Assembly: GCA_016744275.1 (NCBI GenBank)
Contig: JADGEP010000046.1
Span: 1 to 14,353 of the forward strand
Origin: Candidatus Krumholzibacteriia bacterium
GTDB taxonomy: Bacteria > Krumholzibacteriota > Krumholzibacteriia > LZORAL124-64-63
DNA length: 14,353 bases
Direction of reading: 5' to 3'
Made by a program: the position numbers and the translations under genes. The notes beneath the pieces were generated by a model that ran no database searches, had not been told where the DNA came from, and worked only from the letters and a program-made list of their open reading frames with translations. Below are positions 7,160 through 14,230 of the stretch, one piece after another. Position 1 is the stretch's first letter, and each line of letters begins with the position of its first letter.

Positions 7160-8260
7160 ATGTCGAACCTGACCGAATTCTTGAACACCACGGTTGGTCC
7201 CTGGACCGTCACCCAATTGTTGATCGCTTTCGCCTTCATTGTCGGTGGCTTCGTTTTACGAGCCATTCTGAACGCCTTTGTCGCCAAACGATTGGCCGCT
7301 CTTGCGGCCCGAACCGAGACCGAGGCCGACGATGCGGCCAGCGCAGCACTCATCAATCCCTTGGGCATGATCGTGCCTGTGATCGGCGCCTACTTGGCCG
7401 TGCGCCTGTTGTTGGCCGTGCAACCGGAGTGGCTGCTGGCCGCCGACCGCGTCTTCAAAGTCATCAGCATCCTGGTCATCACCTGGACGGCCTTTAAGCT
7501 GATCGATGCCCTGACTATTCTATTGTTCGAATTGGCCTCCCATACGGAGAGCAAACTGGATGACCAGATCGTGCCGTTGGTGCGCAAGGCTCTCAAGACT
7601 TTCCTGGGCGTATTGGCCTTTATTCTCATCGCCCAAAACCTGGGCTACTCGGTGTCCGGCTTGCTGGCCGGCCTCGGTATTGGCGGCTTGGCATTGGCCA
7701 TGGCGGCCAAAGACACCCTGGCCAATCTTTTTGGTTCGATCATGATCCTGATCGACCGGCCATTCCATGTTGGCGATTGGGTCACTTTTAAAGGCGGCGA
7801 CGGCGTGGTTGAAGAGATTGGCCTGCGCTCGACCCGGGTGCGCACTTTTTCCAAAACCGTGGTCTCGATCCCCAACGCCGCGCTGGCCAATGCCACAGTC
7901 GAGAACCACAGCCTGATGCCCAAGCGCCGGATCAAGTTCAATCTTGGTGTCACCTATGATGCCACCGGTGAGCAAGTCAGCAATTTGGTGAACCGGGTGG
8001 AAGAGTATTTGAAAGGCAATCCGGATATCGATCAGGAGTTCATGCTCGTTAAGTTCACGACGTTCAACGCCTCGAGTCTGGATCTGTTTATCTACTGTTT
8101 CACCGTCACGACGGACTGGACCCAGCATTTGGCCGTGCGCCAGGATGTGAATCTGAAGGTCATGTCTCTGGTTGAGGAAATGGGCATGAGCATCGCCTTT
8201 CCCACCCAGACGTTGCATCTGGTGGAAGACCGCGATGTACCCGCGGTTGTTGGCGATTGA
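7160..8260 (+). CDS. MscS family mechanosensitive channel
   Basis: A 366-residue inner-membrane channel that would open under membrane tension and release solutes on osmotic downshift. It has hydrophobic segments at about 17-37, 68-86, 97-123 and 146-160. The pore helix at about 166-197 is glycine/alanine-rich (LLAGLGIGGLALAMAAKDT) and continues into LFGSIMILIDRPFHVGDWV, the hallmark of the family. The beta domain has GVVEEIGLRSTRVRT (215-229) and IPNAALANATVENHS (237-251). The C-terminal alpha/beta part is present, so the gene is complete. The ATG has AGGA 6 nt upstream. It lies 13 nt after the GT-C-like gene and is probably co-transcribed. Confidence 0.93.
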   Translation: MSNLTEFLNTTVGPWTVTQLLIAFAFIVGGFVLRAILNAFVAKRLAALAARTETEADDAASAALINPLGMIVPVIGAYLAVRLLLAVQPEWLLAADRVFKVISILVITWTAFKLIDALTILLFELASHTESKLDDQIVPLVRKALKTFLGVLAFILIAQNLGYSVSGLLAGLGIGGLALAMAAKDTLANLFGSIMILIDRPFHVGDWVTFKGGDGVVEEIGLRSTRVRTFSKTVVSIPNAALANATVENHSLMPKRRIKFNLGVTYDATGEQVSNLVNRVEEYLKGNPDIDQEFMLVKFTTFNASSLDLFIYCFTVTTDWTQHLAVRQDVNLKVMSLVEEMGMSIAFPTQTLHLVEDRDVPAVVGD

Positions 8261-8302
8261 GGCCTGGTCAAAAATCGATGAACATTTTTCGGGAATCTGC
8301 CG

Positions 8303-8308
8303 TATAAT
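8303..8308 (+). promoter_or_regulatory. Candidate -10 box upstream of the SDR gene
   Basis: A perfect TATAAT lies 53 nt before the ATG at 8362, but no good -35 box is found 16-18 nt upstream, so strength and sigma factor are unclear. The rest of the gap 8261-8361 holds an AT-only inverted repeat (AAAAAT/ATTTTT, 8270-8289), too weak to call a terminator for the MscS gene, and a strong ribosome site, GAGGGAG, 7 nt before the start. Confidence 0.4.
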
Positions 8309-8361
8309 CGGTTTGTTGCCAACGAAATCGAATGTAAGACTAAAATAGAGGGAGCCGAAAC

Positions 8362-9510
8362 ATGAGTTTGACTCGTCGGGATTTCTTGAGAACAGCCGCC
8401 GCGGGTGGCGCCGTTGCCACCGCCAATGCCTTGACCGCTGGACGCGCCCTGGCTGATTTCACGCCCACCAAGAGCAAGAAAAAACTGCGTATTCTGATCC
8501 TTGGCGGCACGGCTTTTCTGGGTCCAGCGACTATCGAGGTGGCCCGCGCCCGCGGTCATGAAATCACCTTGTTTAATCGCGGCCGCACCAACCAGCACCT
8601 GTATCCGGATCTGGAAAAACTGAAGGGCGACCGCTTTGACGACCTGGCCGCCCTGGAGACCGGCGAATGGGACGTGTGCATCGACAACAGCGGCTACATT
8701 CCGCGCACGGTCAAGGCCTCGGCCGAGCTGCTCAAGGGTCGGGTCAAACAGTACATCTTTGTTTCGTCGATATCCGTATTTGCAGACTTCAGTGCCCGTG
8801 GCCTCGACGAGAAATCCGCGGTGGGCACCATGACCGAAGAAGAGATCAGCGCCGCCAAAGGCATGCGCGATATCACCGGCACCAACTACGGCCCCTTGAA
8901 GGCCCTCTGCGAACAGGCCAACACCGAGGTGTTCGGGCGCAACGCCTGCAACATCCGGCCCGGTTTGATTGTGGGGCCGTTGGACCGTTCGGATCGCTTC
9001 ACCTACTGGCCGGTGCGCGTCAGCCAGGGCGGCGAAGTGCTGGCCCCGGGCACGCCCGAGACCGTGACCCAGGTCATTGATGTGCGCGACTTGGCAGAAT
9101 TCATTGTCCTGGCCGCCGAAAAGGGTTATGGCGGCACCTACAACGCCACCAGCCCGGCAGAAGAATTGACCATGGGCGAGTTGTTGGAGACCTGCCAGAA
9201 GGTCTCGGGTTCCGATGCCACGTTCACCTGGGCCGATGCGGCTTTTCTCGAAGAGCAGGAAGTGGCCGCCTGGTCGGACATGCCTGTGTGGGTGCCGCTG
9301 GAAGGCGAAGAGGCTGGACACCCGTTCATCAACGTGAAGAAGGCCGTAGGCGCTGGCCTCACCTTCCGGCCCATTTCCGAGACCGTGCGCGGCACTTTGG
9401 ATTGGTGGAACACGGTGCCCCAGGAACGCAAAGATAAACCAATGCGGTCGGGATTGACACCGGAGCGGGAAGCAGAAGTTCTGGCTGCCTGGCACGCGAA
9501 GGGCGACTAG
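8362..9510 (+). CDS. Tat-targeted SDR / NAD-dependent epimerase-like protein
   Basis: A 382-residue protein. The N-terminus has a twin-arginine signal (LTRRDFLRTAAAGG, Arg5-Arg6) and an Ala-rich stretch to about residue 32, suggesting export of the folded protein by Tat. The Rossmann fold starts at about 43 with ILILGGTAFLGP (44-55), the dinucleotide-binding glycine motif of atypical SDRs, followed by NRGRTN, often seen in NADP-binding members. YIFVSSISVF (131-140) supplies the catalytic Ser region, and Tyr176/Lys180 in NYGPLK form the YxxxK pair. The set is intact, so an active oxidoreductase or epimerase is likely; the substrate is unknown. GAGGGAG lies 7 nt before the ATG. The gene stands alone, ended by the terminator at 9531-9566. 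Related Tat-tagged SDRs are known in Planctomycetota and Acidobacteriota. Confidence 0.88.
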   Translation: MSLTRRDFLRTAAAGGAVATANALTAGRALADFTPTKSKKKLRILILGGTAFLGPATIEVARARGHEITLFNRGRTNQHLYPDLEKLKGDRFDDLAALETGEWDVCIDNSGYIPRTVKASAELLKGRVKQYIFVSSISVFADFSARGLDEKSAVGTMTEEEISAAKGMRDITGTNYGPLKALCEQANTEVFGRNACNIRPGLIVGPLDRSDRFTYWPVRVSQGGEVLAPGTPETVTQVIDVRDLAEFIVLAAEKGYGGTYNATSPAEELTMGELLETCQKVSGSDATFTWADAAFLEEQEVAAWSDMPVWVPLEGEEAGHPFINVKKAVGAGLTFRPISETVRGTLDWWNTVPQERKDKPMRSGLTPEREAEVLAAWHAKGD

Positions 9511-9530
9511 TCCCTGCTGCCAGGTGGACT

Positions 9531-9566
9531 AAAAAGGGCCCGCCATTCAGGCGGGCCCTTCACTTT
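9531..9566. terminator. Bidirectional intrinsic terminator
   Basis: A perfect 11-bp stem (AAGGGCCCGCC at 9534-9544, loop ATTCA, matching arm 9550-9560) sits between convergent genes. The minus-strand transcript reads into a run of five U (9535-9531); the plus-strand transcript reads into CACTTTTC. It can stop both the SDR transcript and the pnt operon. Confidence 0.9.
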
Positions 9567-9583
9567 TCTCTGTGGCAGAAAGC

Positions 9584-10972
9584 CTAGCTCTCTTTCAGGG
9601 CCGTCACCAATTCGGTGATGGCTTTCTTCCCGTCGCCGAACATCATCAAGGTGTTGTCCGCCGCGAACAAAGGATTGGGAATGCCCGCAAAACCGGGACT
9701 CAGCGAACGCTTGACCACTACTACGGTGCGGGCCTTGTCCACATCGATGATCGGCATGCCAGCGATGGGGCTCTGCGGATCGGTGCGCGCCACGGGATTG
9801 ACCACGTCGTTGGCCCCGATGACCATGCACACGTCGATCTGCTCGATCTCGGTATTGATGTCGTCCATCTCGCGCAGTTTTTCGTAGGGCACGTCGGCCT
9901 CGGCCAGCAGAACGTTCATGTGTCCGGGCATGCGCCCCGCGACCGGATGGATGCCGTATTCCACGTTGATTCCGCGAGCTTCCAACACGTTGCCCATTTC
10001 CCGCACGATGTGCTGGGCTTGCGCGACGGCCAACCCATAACCGGGCACGACCAGTACCCGCTGGGCGGTGTCAAACAGCATCGCCACTTCGTCAGGACTG
10101 GTGGCCTTGACCCGGCCTCCATAGACATCGTCGGCGCTGGGGCCATCAGCGGTGGGGCCCAGCGAACCAAAGAGAACATTCGCCAACGAACGGTTCATGG
10201 CCTTGCACATGATGCGGGTCAGAATGATTCCCGAAGCGCCGACTAATGAACCGGCGATGATCAGCACGTTGTTCATCAGGACAAAACCGGTGGCCGCGGC
10301 CGCCAAGCCCGAATAGGAATTCAGCAGCGATATCACAACGGGCATGTCGGCGCCACCAATGGGCAACGTCAGGGTGATGCCCAGGATGCAGGCAGCGGCC
10401 ACGATGATCCAGTAGGCTATCTGGGCGGTTGGGTCGACAGTCAACCAGCCCACACAACCCAAGGCCCCAAGGCCCACCAAGGCGTTGAAGACTTTCATTC
10501 CCGGGAAACCAATTTGCCCGCCAGGTAAGATTTCAGCCAATTTGCCGAAGGCGATCAGTGAGCCGGTCAAGGTGACGGCGCCGATCAAACCACTGAGGCC
10601 GGTGGAGACCGTTGTTTGGGCATTCGGTTCGACGGCGATTATGAACGCGGCGCCGGCCACCAGAACACTGGCGCCACCGCCAAAGCCATTGAACAGGGCC
10701 ACCATTTCCGGCATCTGGGTCATTTGCACGCGGGCTGCGGCAATGCCGCCGATCAGGCCACCGATGACGGCACCCAGCAGGATCCATTGATATGCCAGGC
10801 CACCATCAATCAGAGTCGCGACGATCGCCAACAACATGCCCCAGGCACTGGTCAGGTTGCCGCGCACCGCCGTGCGCGGATGGGTCAGGCCCTTGAGCCC
10901 GTTGATGAAGAGGATCGCAGCCACCACGTAGGCCAGATTTATCCAACCGGCACTGATTTCAAATCCGTTCAC
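9584..10972 (-). CDS. pntB: NAD(P) transhydrogenase subunit beta
   Basis: A 462-residue subunit, the same length as E. coli PntB. It carries most of the proton-conducting membrane domain and the NADP(H)-binding domain III of the enzyme that drives NADH + NADP+ -> NAD+ + NADPH with the proton gradient. The N-terminus (INLAYVVAAILF) and about nine membrane helices come first. Domain III, about 290-462, shows GYGLAVAQAQ, GRMPGHMNVLLAEADVPY, IGANDVVNP, the KRSLSPGFAG loop, and NTLMMFGDGKK, where most relatives have GDAK. The start is GTG at 10972 with AAGG 7 nt upstream, giving the expected N-terminus; an upstream ATG would add 37 residues overlapping pntA2. The gap to the pntA2 stop is 4 nt. Expressed as the last gene of the pnt operon. 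Confidence 0.96.
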   Translation of the reverse strand: MNGFEISAGWINLAYVVAAILFINGLKGLTHPRTAVRGNLTSAWGMLLAIVATLIDGGLAYQWILLGAVIGGLIGGIAAARVQMTQMPEMVALFNGFGGGASVLVAGAAFIIAVEPNAQTTVSTGLSGLIGAVTLTGSLIAFGKLAEILPGGQIGFPGMKVFNALVGLGALGCVGWLTVDPTAQIAYWIIVAAACILGITLTLPIGGADMPVVISLLNSYSGLAAAATGFVLMNNVLIIAGSLVGASGIILTRIMCKAMNRSLANVLFGSLGPTADGPSADDVYGGRVKATSPDEVAMLFDTAQRVLVVPGYGLAVAQAQHIVREMGNVLEARGINVEYGIHPVAGRMPGHMNVLLAEADVPYEKLREMDDINTEIEQIDVCMVIGANDVVNPVARTDPQSPIAGMPIIDVDKARTVVVVKRSLSPGFAGIPNPLFAADNTLMMFGDGKKAITELVTALKES

Positions 10973-10976
10973 ATCA

Positions 10977-11258
10977 TCACCTTTTGTTCTTGAACATGTC
11001 GAGCATGCGATGCGTGACCATATAGCCACCGACGACATTGACCATGGCCATGGCCACTGCCGCAGTGCCAAGAATGGTGGCAAGTTTGGGACTATCGGTG
11101 CGGGTGCTGATGATCGCGCCGATCAGGGCAATGCCACTGATGGCATTGGAGCCGGACATCAACGGGGTATGCAGGGTCGGCGGCACCTTGGTGATGATTT
11201 CAAAACCAATGAAGACCGCGAGGACAAAAACGGTGACTGCGGCAACGAGAGCTTCCAT
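10977..11258 (-). CDS. pntA2: NAD(P) transhydrogenase subunit alpha 2
   Basis: A 93-residue membrane subunit with about three to four helices, matching the C-terminal membrane part of PntA. It shows VFVLAVFIGFEIITKVPPTL and the conserved stretch LHTPLMSGSNAISGIALIGA (29-48), which helps form the proton path with PntB. As a separate gene it gives the three-subunit form known from Rhodospirillum and many other bacteria, as opposed to the fused PntA of E. coli. The ATG is preceded by GGAG 8 nt upstream, inside the end of pntA1; the gap to the pntA1 stop is 3 nt. Complete. Confidence 0.95.
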   Translation of the reverse strand: MEALVAAVTVFVLAVFIGFEIITKVPPTLHTPLMSGSNAISGIALIGAIISTRTDSPKLATILGTAAVAMAMVNVVGGYMVTHRMLDMFKNKR

Positions 11259-11261
11259 GTA

Positions 11262-12443
11262 CTATTCTCCTTCCGGGGCAGATTCAGTCATAGGCAACGG
11301 CGGCAAATTCAACAAGTCGCGCACCCGCGGATGCACCACTTTGCCGTCGCGGCACAGCAACGTGCCGGCGGTGACTTCATCCTCCATGTCGATTTTCAGT
11401 TGGCCTTCAGCCAGCAGGGATTTGAGAAACGTCTCGATGTTTTTGGCGAACATCTGGCTGGCGTGGTAGGGCTTGCGCGACACCAGATCTGTCGGGCCCA
11501 GGATGGTCACGTCATGGGCGTGAACAACCTCGTTGGCCTGGGTCAGTTCGCAATTGCCTCCGCGCTCGGCGGCCAGATCAACAATGACCGATCCAGACGC
11601 CATGGCTTCAACCATGGGCGCGGTCACCAATACCGGTGATTTGCGTCCCGGAATAGCCGCCGTCGTGATCACTACGTCGTTGCGGGCCACGACTTCCAAC
11701 ATTTGTTCCTGCTGGCGCCGAATGAACTCGTCACTTTGTTCCTTGGCGTAGCCGCCTTTATCTTCGGCGCCTTCGGTCTCTAGGTCAAACTCGACAAACT
11801 TGGCTCCCACGGACAAAACCTGATCACGCACGGCAGGGCGCACGTCGTAGGCCTCGACCACTGCTCCCAAGCGCTTGGCCGTGGCGATGGCTTGCAAGCC
11901 CGCAACCCCCACGCCAACTACAAAGACTTTGGCTGGCGCCACGGTGCCTGCAGCAGTCATCAACATCGGAAACAAACGGGGCAAGTGCGAGGCCGCTTCG
12001 AGCACAGCCTGGTATCCGGCGACCGTCGCCATGGAGCTCAGAACATCCATGCTTTGGGCGCGGGTAATGCGTGGCACCATTTCCAGGGAAAAGGCCGTCA
12101 CGCCCTTTTTGGCCATGGCGCTGGTGGCGGTCGGGTTGCCCAGTGGGTCCTGCATGCCGATGAAGACTTGCCCCGCCTTGGTCTCTTCCAGGCCAGCCTC
12201 TTCAGGATTCACACCGGGGCCGTTGATTTGCAGGATGATATCAGCCTGGGCAAAGAGGTGGGTTCGCGAGACGGATTCGGCGCCTTTTTCCATATACTCT
12301 TCGGTGGGGTATCCGGCCGCTTCGCCGGCACCCTCTTGCACCCACACCCGCAATCCGGCCTTCACCAAAGGCGAAACCGAGGCGGGTACCAGGGCCACCC
12401 GCTTTTCACCGGATCCCATTTCCCGAGCGATGCCAACAATCAT
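11262..12443 (-). CDS. pntA1: NAD(P) transhydrogenase subunit alpha 1
   Basis: The soluble NAD(H)-binding domain I, 393 residues. It resembles alanine dehydrogenase: it starts IVGIARE..SGEKRVALVP, has RAQSMDVLSSMATVAGYQAV (128-147), and a Rossmann glycine motif GVGVAG at 177-182 followed by AYDVRPAVRDQVLSVGA. The segment FDLETEGAEDKGGYAKE (219-235) matches the mobile loop that docks on domain III. ATG 12443 is chosen because CAGGAG lies 6 nt upstream and the conserved N-terminus begins there; the 27-residue extension is unsupported. It heads the operon pntA1-pntA2-pntB, with a promoter at 12536-12564. The fold ends near 370, so the gene is complete. Confidence 0.96.
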   Translation of the reverse strand: MIVGIAREMGSGEKRVALVPASVSPLVKAGLRVWVQEGAGEAAGYPTEEYMEKGAESVSRTHLFAQADIILQINGPGVNPEEAGLEETKAGQVFIGMQDPLGNPTATSAMAKKGVTAFSLEMVPRITRAQSMDVLSSMATVAGYQAVLEAASHLPRLFPMLMTAAGTVAPAKVFVVGVGVAGLQAIATAKRLGAVVEAYDVRPAVRDQVLSVGAKFVEFDLETEGAEDKGGYAKEQSDEFIRRQQEQMLEVVARNDVVITTAAIPGRKSPVLVTAPMVEAMASGSVIVDLAAERGGNCELTQANEVVHAHDVTILGPTDLVSRKPYHASQMFAKNIETFLKSLLAEGQLKIDMEDEVTAGTLLCRDGKVVHPRVRDLLNLPPLPMTESAPEGE

Positions 12444-12502
12444 GACGTACTCCTGTCTCAAATAATTCGACCTGGCGGCCATATACCAAGACGAGCAAAA
12501 TG

Positions 12503-12515
12503 CCCCAATTTGGGG
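12503..12515. repeat. Palindrome in the pnt leader
   Basis: CCCCAA-t-TTGGGG, six-base arms around one central base, lies about 60 nt before the pntA1 ATG and 15-25 nt downstream of the predicted transcript start. It could be a repressor operator, or form a 4-bp hairpin in the leader. No regulator is identified. Confidence 0.4.
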
Positions 12516-12535
12516 TGCTTTCATCCGGTTAAAAT

Positions 12536-12564
12536 ATTGTAAACGGCGTCCGGTCAGGCGTCAA
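12536..12564 (-). promoter_or_regulatory. Sigma70-type promoter of the pnt operon
   Basis: On the minus strand, TTGACG (12564-12559) and TACAAT (12541-12536) are five of six matches each, with a 17-nt spacer. Transcription would start near 12529, giving a leader of about 86 nt before pntA1. Confidence 0.75.
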
Positions 12565-12658
12565 TATGAGGGATTTTTGTTCAATCATCCGATCTGTTCC
12601 CAATGCTCCGTTTTTAACAAAACAGCCAAAATGAGGCTCTCAAACGCAATTGGGCGCC

Positions 12659-12675
12659 AAATCTTCACGAGATTT
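12659..12675. repeat. Inverted repeat abutting a -35 box
   Basis: AAATCT and AGATTT flank a TCACG centre. The right arm touches the TTGACT at 12676, so a protein bound here would affect that promoter. It could also be a weak hairpin followed by U residues. Suggestive only. Confidence 0.3.
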
Positions 12676-12705
12676 TTGACTATCAGCTCATATTAAGAAC
12701 ATAAT
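12676..12705 (+). promoter_or_regulatory. Upstream promoter for the secreted-protein gene
   Basis: TTGACT (12676-12681, five of six) and CATAAT (12700-12705, five of six) are separated by 18 nt. It would start near 12712, about 100 nt before the TTG start codon. Confidence 0.5.
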
Positions 12706-12721
12706 CTCACTATTTTATAAT
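12693..12721 (+). promoter_or_regulatory. Overlapping candidate promoter with perfect -10
   Basis: TATAAT at 12716-12721 is preceded after 17 nt by TTAAGA (four of six). It overlaps the upstream candidate and may share polymerase with it. Confidence 0.35.
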
Positions 12722-12736
12722 TTTTGCGCTGTAGTG

Positions 12737-12765
12737 TTGAAGTCGGACTCACAATATGGTATCAT
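12737..12765 (+). promoter_or_regulatory. Proximal promoter for the secreted-protein gene
   Basis: TTGAAG (12737-12742) and TATCAT (12760-12765) are separated by 17 nt. It would start near 12772, leaving a leader of about 40 nt with an AAAGGAG ribosome site. The best placed of the three promoters. Confidence 0.65.
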
Positions 12766-12810
12766 ACGCTAAACCCGTGAGACTTTGCTCATTCTCAAAA
12801 GGAGACACCC

Positions 12811-13548
12811 TTGAAAAAATCACTATTGTTGACCGTGTCCTTGCTGGTTGTTGCCAGCGTTGCAATCGCCGCTGTTGTTGTTTCGGATGACTTCAGCTAT
12901 GCCGACGGTTCCTTGGTCGGAAACGGTACCTGGTTCAATCACAGTGGCGCTGCTGGTGACTTCATGGTCTCTGGTGGACAAGCTGTCGTGACCCACGGCG
13001 CTCCTTCCGAAGACGTGACCCTTCCTTTTGCTGCCACTGGTAGCGAAGATGTTTTCTTCGCCTTTGACTTCTCGGTTGACGACCTGGGCACGCCCTACAC
13101 CGGCACCGACTTTGAGTACTTCGCTCACTTCAAAGATGATGGCTTTGGTTTCCGCGGCCGCATGGACGTTCAAGCTCCTAACGGTTCCGGCGATTACACC
13201 GTTGGTATCTCCTCGACTGGTTCCACCGCTGACGCGACCTGGGCCACCGACATGACCTACGGCGTTGTGTACCACGTCATCGTTCGTTACAGCCAAACTG
13301 AGAACTTCGCTCAGATGTGGATCGACGGCACCATGGACACCGACACGGCTATCATCGGTACCGACGAAGCTGATCCTGGCACAATCATCACCGGTTTTGC
13401 CCTGCGTCAGTCCGATTCGGACATGAACGAGACCATCCGCGTCGACAACCTCGTCGTTTCCGACGACTGTGCTGATGTTTTCACGACCTGTGGTACGGTT
13501 GCTGTTGAAGAGCAGAGCTTCGGTTCGCTCAAGAGCATGTTCCGCTAG
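12811..13548 (+). CDS. Secreted LamG/concanavalin-like protein of unknown function
   Basis: A 245-residue exported protein. The start is TTG, supported by GGAG 6 nt upstream and by a clean signal peptide from it: Lys2-Lys3, a hydrophobic core to about 17, and a likely cut after Ala18-Ile-Ala20. The mature part looks like one beta-sandwich of LamG type: DDFSYADGSLVGNGTWF at the start, a central strand FRGRMDVQAPNGSG, YHVIVRYSQTENFAQMWIDG, and a final RVDNLVVSDD. The tail (219-245) has two Cys and ends in SFGSLKSMFR. Acidic and poor in Lys, it fits a surface or released protein. Codons favour GGT, GCT, GTT and CGT far more than the neighbours, which favour GGC and GCC; with the layered promoters this suggests high expression. 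No catalytic motif is seen. A single-gene unit ended by the terminator at 13580-13614. Confidence 0.8.
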   Translation: MKKSLLLTVSLLVVASVAIAAVVVSDDFSYADGSLVGNGTWFNHSGAAGDFMVSGGQAVVTHGAPSEDVTLPFAATGSEDVFFAFDFSVDDLGTPYTGTDFEYFAHFKDDGFGFRGRMDVQAPNGSGDYTVGISSTGSTADATWATDMTYGVVYHVIVRYSQTENFAQMWIDGTMDTDTAIIGTDEADPGTIITGFALRQSDSDMNETIRVDNLVVSDDCADVFTTCGTVAVEEQSFGSLKSMFR

Positions 13549-13559
13549 ATCGCGCCTTA

Positions 13560-13575
13560 CTGTCCTTCAGGACAG
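13560..13575 (+). repeat. Short hairpin ahead of the terminator
   Basis: CTGTCC-TTCA-GGACAG, a 6-bp stem with a tetraloop, lies 11 nt after the stop codon and 4 nt before the terminator stem. It has no U-run and may protect the 3' end of a stable mRNA. Confidence 0.5.
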
Positions 13576-13579
13576 AGAG

Positions 13580-13614
13580 AACCCCCTGCGGCCCCTGGGC
13601 TGCAGGGGGTTTTT
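13580..13614 (+). terminator. Strong intrinsic terminator
   Basis: AACCCCCTGC pairs with GCAGGGGGTT, with further pairs inside, and is followed by a run of U. It ends the secreted-protein transcript and separates it from the sigma-factor gene. Confidence 0.92.
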
Positions 13615-13616
13615 CG

Positions 13617-13645
13617 TGGCCAGTTGGTCCCGCCATCAGTACAAT
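13617..13645 (+). promoter_or_regulatory. Promoter for a probably leaderless sigma-factor mRNA
   Basis: TGGCCA (four of six) and TACAAT (five of six) are separated by 17 nt. The -10 box ends 6 nt before the ATG at 13652, so transcription would start at or next to the start codon. No Shine-Dalgarno sequence precedes this ATG. Confidence 0.5.
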
Positions 13646-13651
13646 ATTCGT

Positions 13652-14230
13652 ATGAATTCCACACCAGACTCCGACATCACTCGTCTTCTCCTTGAATTCG
13701 ACCCCCAGCTCACCCTCGCTCCAGGTTCCCAGGAACGCCTGATGGAACTGGTCTATGCTGAACTGCGCGCCACCGCCCGTGGCCTGATGTCCCGCGAACG
13801 CATTGAGCACACCTTGCAACCGACGGCATTGGTTCATGAGGCCTGGCTGAAGATCATCAACCAGGACCGGGTGCAGTGGCAGGACCAGGCCCACTTTCTG
13901 GGCATAGCGGCGCGCTGCATGCGTCAGGTACTGGTTGATCACGCCCGGGCTCACGGCGCTGCCAAACGGGGCGGCGATATGCACCAGGTCACTCTGGACG
14001 AAGGCGTGCTGGCCGGCGGTACCCATGAGTTGCAATTGCTGGACCTGGACGGATGTCTGAGCCGCCTCAGCGAGCTGGATGCCCGCGCGTCACAGGTCGC
14101 TGAGATGCGCATTTTTGGTGGCGCCACCGTGGCGGAAATCGCCCACAATCTGAATGTTTCCAAACGCACCGTTGATGGAGATTGGTCCATGGCTCGCCTC
14201 TGGCTGAGCCGTGAACTGGAGGCCCGTTGA
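13652..14230 (+). CDS. ECF-type RNA polymerase sigma factor
   Basis: A 192-residue sigma factor of the ECF type common in Acidobacteriota, Planctomycetota and relatives (the Sigma70_ECF / TIGR02999 kind). Region 2 is seen as LQPTALVHEAWLKI (56-69) and HFLGIAARCMRQVLVDHARA (81-100); region 4 as SQVAEMRIFGGATVAEIAHNLNVSKRTV (147-174) with its helix-turn-helix, then a final WSMARLWLSREL. It redirects RNA polymerase to its own promoters. ATG 13652 is chosen because the sigma homology begins soon after; the longer frame runs through the terminator and the previous gene. It overlaps the next gene by one base (TGATG), so the two are translationally coupled. Family relatives are often paired with a Ser/Thr kinase that may control them by phosphorylation; here that is inferred from position. 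Confidence 0.9.
   Translation: MNSTPDSDITRLLLEFDPQLTLAPGSQERLMELVYAELRATARGLMSRERIEHTLQPTALVHEAWLKIINQDRVQWQDQAHFLGIAARCMRQVLVDHARAHGAAKRGGDMHQVTLDEGVLAGGTHELQLLDLDGCLSRLSELDARASQVAEMRIFGGATVAEIAHNLNVSKRTVDGDWSMARLWLSRELEAR

Larger units (their letters stand above)
12444..12810. other. Divergent control region between pntA1 and the secreted-protein gene
   Basis: This 367-nt stretch is clearly AT-richer than its surroundings and holds no credible ORF. It contains a pnt promoter, a 13-nt palindrome in the pnt leader, and three promoter-like pairs plus an inverted repeat facing the secreted-protein gene, all listed separately. In 12566-12658 I see nothing beyond a weak AGCC/GGCT hairpin and poly-T tracts. 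Confidence 0.7.

Noticed and set aside
8270..8289. AAAAAT/ATTTTT inverted repeat as a terminator after the MscS gene
   Set aside because: The stem is made only of A-T pairs with an 8-nt loop and no following U-run, so it would be too unstable.
8092..9495. Long minus-strand frame of 467 codons opposite the SDR gene
   Set aside because: It mirrors the coding frame of a well-supported gene in GC-rich DNA; composition is His/Gly/Arg-rich and no family is recognisable.
12444..12810. A Rex operator controlling pnt
   Set aside because: No TTGTGAA-type half-site pair is present in the region; the palindrome found has a different sequence.
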